Positions 51,263 to 55,573 of a stretch of DNA of 55,573 nt are shown here, in pieces. Position numbers and translations under genes: made by a program. Origin of the DNA: an uncultured Anaerotruncus sp. (GTDB lineage: Bacteria; Bacillota; Clostridia; Oscillospirales; Acutalibacteraceae); contig UQDL01000009.1 in NCBI GenBank assembly GCA_900539775.1, forward strand, positions 1 to 55,573, given 5' to 3'. How positions within the stretch are numbered: the stretch's first letter is position 1; every line of letters starts with the position of its first letter. A model generated the notes under the pieces. The model searched no databases, was not told the origin of the DNA, and worked only from the letters and a program-made list of their open reading frames with translations.

Positions 51263-52408
51263 ATGTACTTTACTTCCGGCAGCGACCGGGCCTTTGAACA
51301 GCTCATGCAGACGAGGCCGGGCGCAGATCATTTTGACAGCGGCGAGGCCGGAGCGCCGGAGGACTGCGACACCTGCCGTTTCTACCGCCCGCACTGGAAG
51401 TATCAGTTTTGTGTGTATGAGGAATGTCCCTACCAGCCGGGCAAGCGCACCGCCCTTGACGGCGCGGTGAAATTTCAAGTGAAAGGAGTGGACGACGAGA
51501 TGGCAGTTTTTCGAGTGGAGAAAAACCGGGGCTACACGGTGATGTCCAACCACCATCTGCGGAACAAGGATTTGTCCCTGAAAGCCAAGGGCCTGCTGTC
51601 GCAAATGCTGTCCTTGCCGGAGGATTGGGACTTTACGCTGAAAGGCTTGTCCCTTATCAACCGGGAGCAGATCGACGCGATCCGGGCAGCGGTTAAGGAG
51701 CTGGAACAGGCGGGCTATATCGTGCGTTCCCGTGAGCGTGACAGCCAAGGCCGCCTGCGCGGGGCGGATTACATCATTTACGAACAGCCCCAGCCTGTGC
51801 CGGATTTACCTACATTGGAAAATCCAACATTGGATAATCCAACGCAGGAAAACCCTACGCAGGAAAAACCAACGCAATTAAATAAAGATAGATCAAGTAA
51901 AGAGAAATCAATTACGGATGGATCAAATACCGATTCCATTCCTATCCTTTCCCCTCCCTCTCCTTTAGGGGACGAAGCGGCTGTGCCGCCGGAACGGAAA
52001 GGAACGGGAGCGAAATCACAGAGCGCCGTAGAGATTTATCGGGAGATCATCAAGGACAACATCGAGTATGAACACCTTTGCCAGTACGCCAAGGGGATTG
52101 ACCGGGATATGCTGGACGAGATCGTGGACTTGCTGGTAGAAACCGTATGCAGCGCCCGAAAGACCATCCGCATTGCCGGGGACGATTACCCCGCCGAGCT
52201 GGTGAAATCCAAGCTGATGAAGCTGAACAGTTCTCACATTGAGTTTGTCTTTGACTGTATCAGCAAAAACACCACGGAAATACGGAACATCAAAAAATAC
52301 CTGCTGGCGGTTCTGTTCAACGCCCCAAGCACCATCAACGGCTATTACACGGCGCTGGTGGCCCATGACATGAATACAGGCAGTTGGGGAACCCCGCAAA
52401 ATCGGTGA
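51263..52408 (+). CDS. DUF6017 replication-initiator-like protein with Cys-rich N-terminal extension
   Basis: ATG 51263 has AGAAAGGAGG at 51244-51253; the frame open from 51101 is not coding. The 381-residue product begins with about 79 residues that look like a separate small element protein (CDTCRFYRPHWKYQFCVYEE). They continue in frame into MAVFRVEKNRGYTVMSNHHL at 51500, which has its own AAAGGAG (51482-51488). The second part has a winged-helix start (SLKAKGLLSQMLSLPEDWDF), a Pro- and Thr-rich linker and a DUF6017 C-terminus. Such proteins are thought to act in replication or regulation of the element. Either a fusion or two products are made. Confidence 0.7.
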   Translation: MYFTSGSDRAFEQLMQTRPGADHFDSGEAGAPEDCDTCRFYRPHWKYQFCVYEECPYQPGKRTALDGAVKFQVKGVDDEMAVFRVEKNRGYTVMSNHHLRNKDLSLKAKGLLSQMLSLPEDWDFTLKGLSLINREQIDAIRAAVKELEQAGYIVRSRERDSQGRLRGADYIIYEQPQPVPDLPTLENPTLDNPTQENPTQEKPTQLNKDRSSKEKSITDGSNTDSIPILSPPSPLGDEAAVPPERKGTGAKSQSAVEIYREIIKDNIEYEHLCQYAKGIDRDMLDEIVDLLVETVCSARKTIRIAGDDYPAELVKSKLMKLNSSHIEFVFDCISKNTTEIRNIKKYLLAVLFNAPSTINGYYTALVAHDMNTGSWGTPQNR

Positions 52409-52435
52409 TTTTGTGGGGAGAGGAGGAACAGCGAA

Positions 52436-52486
52436 ATGAGCGAGCTTTTCACGCTTGCGTGGAAACAAGCGATATGGAGCTTGTGA
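52436..52486 (+). CDS. 16-codon leader-like frame
   Basis: ATG 52436 is preceded by GAGGAGG and encodes MSELFTLAWKQAIWSL before TGA 52484-52486, just ahead of the DUF5348 gene. It could be a leader peptide or a translational coupler. There is no other support. Confidence 0.3.
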   Translation: MSELFTLAWKQAIWSL

Positions 52487-52509
52487 CGACGAGAAAGGAG
52501 GCTGACCCT

Positions 52510-52722
52510 ATGAAACAGGGTGCTTTGATTTTTGACGAGCAGACAGACCGCTACGACATCCGCTTTGACCTTGCGGACTATTACGGCGGCCTGCACTGCG
52601 GAGAAACTTTTGATGTGATGGTGGGCGGCAGATGGAGGCCGACCCGCATTGAGATGGCCGAGAACTGGTATCTGGTGGGAATCCATGCCGACGATCTCTC
52701 CGGCCTGCGGGTGCGGATTTAA
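52510..52722 (+). CDS. DUF5348 protein
   Basis: ATG 52510 with AAAGGAGG at 52494-52501. The 70-residue protein (IFDEQTDRYDIRFDLADYYG near the start, GRWRPTRIEMAENWYLVGI in the second half) matches my recollection of DUF5348, a small protein of unknown function encoded in the front part of Tn1549-like elements. The fold is probably a small beta barrel. Confidence 0.8.
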   Translation: MKQGALIFDEQTDRYDIRFDLADYYGGLHCGETFDVMVGGRWRPTRIEMAENWYLVGIHADDLSGLRVRI

Positions 52723-52764
52723 GCCATCCGCCTGCCTGCTGACTTTCCAAAGGAGGGATAGCAG

Positions 52765-53241
52765 TTGCAGGAAGAAGTAGACCAGAAAACCATAGCGTTA
52801 GCGGTTAAGACGGGCAAGCTCACCGCCCAAGTGCTGCAAGCGGCCATCCGAAAATATCTGGCCGCCCGGCAGAAAGGGACGGGCAAGACCCGTCACGGAC
52901 AGCAGAGCTTACGGCAGCTCAAAAAGGATGGTTCCGCCCTGTCCAACATTGAGATCACCGACGCCAACATTGGCTTATTTAAGCCCTGCGCCAAGAAATA
53001 CGACATTGATTTTACCCTGCGGAAAGACCGCACTACCCATCCGCCCCGGTATATCGTGATCTTCAAATCCAAGCAGGCGGACAATCTGGAACAGGCGTTT
53101 AAGGAGTTTACAGCCAAGAAGCTCCAACAGCAGGAACGCCCCTCCATCCGAAAGACCCTTGCCGTACTGAAAGAAAAGGCAGCGGCCAGAAGCAGCCAGC
53201 AGGCCAAGGAGAAAATCAAGGAAAGGGGGCTGTCACGATGA
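52765..53241 (+). CDS. pcfB: PcfB-like conjugation protein (DUF3801)
   Basis: TTG 52765 is the start, with AAAGGAGGG at 52749-52757. The 158-residue basic protein has a helical N-terminus (GKLTAQVLQAAIRKYLAARQ), a central DFTLRKDRTTHPPRYIVIFK strand pair and a Lys- and Gln-rich tail. It matches the PcfB/DUF3801 family, an accessory of the coupling protein that in pCF10 helps recruit the relaxosome. The stop overlaps the coupling-protein start by four bases, so translation is coupled. Confidence 0.82.
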   Translation: MQEEVDQKTIALAVKTGKLTAQVLQAAIRKYLAARQKGTGKTRHGQQSLRQLKKDGSALSNIEITDANIGLFKPCAKKYDIDFTLRKDRTTHPPRYIVIFKSKQADNLEQAFKEFTAKKLQQQERPSIRKTLAVLKEKAAARSSQQAKEKIKERGLSR

Positions 53242-55043
53242 AGCCGGAAATGAAAAAGCTGATAATCGCCAACCTGCCCTACCTGCTGTTTGTTTACCTG
53301 TTCGGCAAGCTGGGACAGACCTACCGGCTGGCGGCTGGGGCGGACTTGCCGGAGAAGCTGCTGCACCTTGCGGACGGCTTTTCCCTTGCCTTTGAAAGCG
53401 CCGCCCCCAGCTTCCACCTGTTCGATCTGGCGGTGGGCGTGGCCGGTGCAGTGGCATTGCGGCTGATGGTGTACTGCAAGAGCAAGAACGCCAAGAAATA
53501 CCGCCGGGGCGTCGAGTACGGCAGCGCCCGTTGGGGAGGCCCCAAAGATATAGCCCCGTACATCGACCCGGTGTTTGACAACAACATCCTCCTGACCCAG
53601 ACGGAACGCCTCACCATGAACAACCGTCCCAAAGACCCCAAGACCGCCCGGAACAAAAATGTGCTGGTGATCGGTGGTTCCGGCAGCGGCAAGACCCGGT
53701 TCTTTGTGAAGCCCAACCTCATGCAGTGCGTGTCCAAGGACTACCCGACCTCATTCGTGATTACTGACCCGAAAGGAAGTCTGATTGGCGAAGTGGGTCA
53801 GCTCCTTGTGCGGTGCGGTTACCGGGTAAAAGTGCTGAATACCATTAACTTTTCCAAGAGTATGCGCTACAACCCGTTTCGCTACATCCATTCGGAAAAG
53901 GACATTTTGAAGCTGGTAAACACGCTGATCTGCAACACCAAGGGCGAGGGCGAAAAGAGCGCCGAGGATTTTTGGATCAAATCGGAACGCCTACTGTATT
54001 CGGCCCTCATTGGCTATATCTGGTACGAAGCGCCGGACGATGAAATGAATTTCACCACGCTGCTTGAAATGATAAATGCCAGTGAAGCCCGCGAGGACGA
54101 CCCGGAATTTCAATCCCCGGTAGACCAGATGTTTGAACGGCTGGAAGAAAAAGACCCGGAACATTTTGCGGTGCGCCAGTACCGTAAATTCCTGCTGTCG
54201 GCGGGCAAGACCCGCAGCTCCATCTTGATAAGCTGCGGAGCCAGATTAGCGCCCTTTGACATCCGGGAGGTGCGGGAGCTGATGGAGGACGACGAACTGG
54301 AACTTGACACCATCGGGGACAAAAAAACAGCCCTGTTTCTGATTATGTCGGACACGGACACGACCTTTAATTTCATTCTGGCAATGGTGCAAAGCCAGCT
54401 TATCAACCTTTTGTGCGACCGGGCCGATGACAAATACGGCGGGCGGCTGCCCGTCCATGTGCGGCTGATTCTGGACGAGTTCGCCAACATCGGCCAGATT
54501 CCAAACTTTGATAAGCTGATCGCCACTATCCGAAGCCGGGAAATCTCGGCTTCTATTATTTTACAGAGCCAGTCGCAGCTAAAGGCTATTTACAAGGACG
54601 CGGCGGAAATCATTTCCGACAACTGCGACTGTACGCTGTTCCTTAGTGGCAGGGGCAAAAACGCCAAGGAAATCGCGGAGGTGCTGGGCAAGGAAACCAT
54701 TGACAGCTACAACCAGAGCGAGAACCGGGGCGCGCAGACCTCCCACGGACTGAACTACCAAAAACTCGGAAAGGAGCTGATGAGCCAAGACGAAATTGCA
54801 ACGATGGACGGAGGCAAGTGTATTTTGCAGGTGCGCGGCGTGAGGCCGTTTTTCAGTGAGAAATACGACATCACCCGCCACCCCCGCTATCAATACCTCT
54901 CGGACGCTGACAAAAAGAATACCTTTGATGTGGACAGCTACCTGTCGTCCCTGCGCCGGAAAAAGCGGCGCGTGATAACGGAGGACGAACCCTTTGACCT
55001 CTACGACATTGAGCTGTCGGAGGAAGATTTTGCCGCGGAATAA
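53238..55043 (+). CDS. VirD4-like type IV coupling protein
   Basis: A 601-residue ATPase with two N-terminal membrane segments (about 8-25 and 65-85), a Walker A in VIGGSGSGKTRFFVKPNLMQ near residue 146, VITDPKGSLIGEVG near 173 and Walker B LILDEFANIGQIPNFDKLIA near 411, plus QSQSQLKAIY. It links the relaxase-DNA complex to the transfer channel and powers export. It fits the CD1115-type VirD4 of clostridial conjugative transposons. The upstream PcfB gene overlaps its start. Confidence 0.92.
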   Translation: MKPEMKKLIIANLPYLLFVYLFGKLGQTYRLAAGADLPEKLLHLADGFSLAFESAAPSFHLFDLAVGVAGAVALRLMVYCKSKNAKKYRRGVEYGSARWGGPKDIAPYIDPVFDNNILLTQTERLTMNNRPKDPKTARNKNVLVIGGSGSGKTRFFVKPNLMQCVSKDYPTSFVITDPKGSLIGEVGQLLVRCGYRVKVLNTINFSKSMRYNPFRYIHSEKDILKLVNTLICNTKGEGEKSAEDFWIKSERLLYSALIGYIWYEAPDDEMNFTTLLEMINASEAREDDPEFQSPVDQMFERLEEKDPEHFAVRQYRKFLLSAGKTRSSILISCGARLAPFDIREVRELMEDDELELDTIGDKKTALFLIMSDTDTTFNFILAMVQSQLINLLCDRADDKYGGRLPVHVRLILDEFANIGQIPNFDKLIATIRSREISASIILQSQSQLKAIYKDAAEIISDNCDCTLFLSGRGKNAKEIAEVLGKETIDSYNQSENRGAQTSHGLNYQKLGKELMSQDEIATMDGGKCILQVRGVRPFFSEKYDITRHPRYQYLSDADKKNTFDVDSYLSSLRRKKRRVITEDEPFDLYDIELSEEDFAAE

Positions 55044-55071
55044 AGCGGCCACAAAGAAAGGAGCGTGACCG

Positions 55072-55299
55072 ATGGGACACTCGGACGAATGGACATTTGC
55101 GGATTATTTCAAGTATGAGAAAGAAATCTACCGGGCGATCATTTCCGCTGCGGTGCTGTGCCAGTGGATCGCGGAACATGATACCCCGCCCACGGACGGG
55201 GAAGCCGAAGAACTTGCAAGGGAAATAGACCGCAGACTGTGTGAAGCATGGGGCGAGATTTTTTCGCTGGCTGTGCTGGAATGGCGGGACGGCCAGTAA
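55072..55299 (+). CDS. small acidic protein of the conjugative element
   Basis: ATG 55072 follows AAAGGAGCG. The 75-residue, acidic, probably helical protein (MGHSDEWTFADYFKYEKEIY, then ISAAVLCQWIAEHD and an EELAREIDRRLCEAW helix) has no motif I can name. It sits between the coupling protein and Maff2, where such small genes are usual in these elements. Confidence 0.65.
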   Translation: MGHSDEWTFADYFKYEKEIYRAIISAAVLCQWIAEHDTPPTDGEAEELAREIDRRLCEAWGEIFSLAVLEWRDGQ

Positions 55300-55327
55300 C
55301 TCCGGGCCGTCTGCGGATTGTGAGGCT

Positions 55328-55351
55328 GCCGCTGTGAACGGCGGCTTTTTT
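55328..55351 (+). terminator. short hairpin with T-run
   Basis: GCCGC (55328-55332) and GCGGC (55341-55345) with seven T residues after. It could reduce transcription into the Maff2 gene. Confidence 0.55.
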
Positions 55352-55395
55352 TGCACCCAAACACCATCACAATCTGAATTTATGGAGGTATATTT

Positions 55396-55536
55396 ATGGA
55401 ATTTTTCAATAGTGCAGTTGATACTTTGCAGACCATCGTTGTGGGCCTCGGCGGGGCGCTTTGCGTATGGGGCGGCGTCAATCTTTTGGAGGGATACGGG
55501 GCGGACAACCCGGCAAGCAATGCTCATGTACGGTAA
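55396..55536 (+). pseudogene. Maff2 family membrane protein, truncated
   Basis: ATG 55396 behind TGGAGG encodes MEFFNSAVDTLQTIVVGLGG then a second hydrophobic half to VNLLEGYGADNPA, the start of a Maff2 protein (small VirB2-like membrane protein of these elements). After residue 41 the family pattern (a second membrane helix) is lost and TAA follows at 55534-55536; intact proteins have about 70 residues. From about 55513 the sequence looks unrelated, with a new frame MLMYGKEASNRKQEIDRQ running out of the window, so an insertion or rearrangement is likely. Confidence 0.6.
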
Positions 55537-55573
55537 GGAAGCAAGCAACCGAAAACAAGAGATAGACCGCCAG

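Larger units (their letters stand above)
51010..55573 (+). mobile_element. left part of a Tn1549-like integrative conjugative element
   Basis: Base composition turns sharply G+C-richer after about 51110, and the genes that follow (DUF6017 initiator-like, DUF5348, PcfB, VirD4-type ATPase, Maff2) occur in this order in Tn1549-family elements. The left boundary lies where DUF5692 homology stops, near 51010-51030. TTTACTAC occurs twice, 11 bases apart, at 51075-51082 and 51086-51093, as integrase arm sites often do. The right end, relaxase and integrase lie beyond the window. Confidence 0.85.

Overview
The window looks like a chromosome segment of a spore-forming gut clostridium (Firmicutes, probably Ruminococcaceae/Oscillospirales), ending in an integrated conjugative element. 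Evidence: a spoIIE phosphatase; an ffs-dnaX-ybaB-recR-smpB-ssrA block; GGAGG-type ribosome binding sites with some TTG and GTG starts; DUF6110, DUF6273 and agr-type genes; and Tn1549-like transfer genes at the right end. No tRNA, rRNA or CRISPR array was seen.

Layout. 1-2.25 kb: a G+C-richer cassette with the end of a ZIP metal transporter, a membrane protein, an alpha/beta hydrolase and a SAM methyltransferase. 2.25-7.65 kb: an A+T-rich accessory segment bounded by two 45-bp near-identical direct repeats. It holds a YczE-type membrane protein behind a promoter with operator and terminator-like leader, remnants of an IS3 orfA and an ABC exporter, a DUF6110 protein plus a P1B-type metal ATPase behind a DtxR-like operator, and an esterase-like hydrolase. 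7.7-9.6 kb: a DUF4417 gene broken by one TGA, with a 71-bp promoter repeat and the tail of a deleted second copy. 9.9-13.4 kb: a truncated AraC-type regulator divergent from a GH95 fucosidase-type lipoprotein. 13.6-19 kb: a GH39 remnant, a secreted M64 metallopeptidase, a 39-residue peptide gene, and three further gene remnants. 19-22.5 kb: a hydrolase, a MetE-like methyltransferase and a LysR regulator.

23.3-29.9 kb, minus strand: tmRNA, smpB, recR, ybaB, dnaX, the SRP RNA, a flavin reductase and an acyl-CoA synthetase. The SRP RNA terminator runs straight into the dnaX ribosome binding site, so dnaX seems to depend on transcription through the SRP RNA. The last 22 bases of ssrA are duplicated 151 bp downstream, as expected for an old integration site. 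30-39.5 kb: a membrane protein, spoIIE, glmS, two small membrane proteins and a two-component system. 39.5-45.5 kb: a von Willebrand A protein, an unknown small protein, a divergent agr-type quorum-sensing locus (AgrC-like kinase, AgrA-like LytTR regulator and XRE regulator on minus; AgrD and AgrB on plus) and mini-RNase III.

45.7-51 kb: two small membrane proteins divergent from an operon hypB - large iron-sulfur flavoprotein - hypA - DUF5692 membrane protein. Nickel metallochaperones next to a glutamate-synthase-like flavoprotein, with no hydrogenase in view, make this the most interesting uncharacterised system here. The DUF5692 gene is cut at about 51.01 kb by the conjugative element, which carries a DUF6017 initiator-like protein, DUF5348, PcfB, a VirD4-type coupling protein, a small unknown protein and a truncated Maff2. 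Functions are assigned from recalled family features; no database search was possible.
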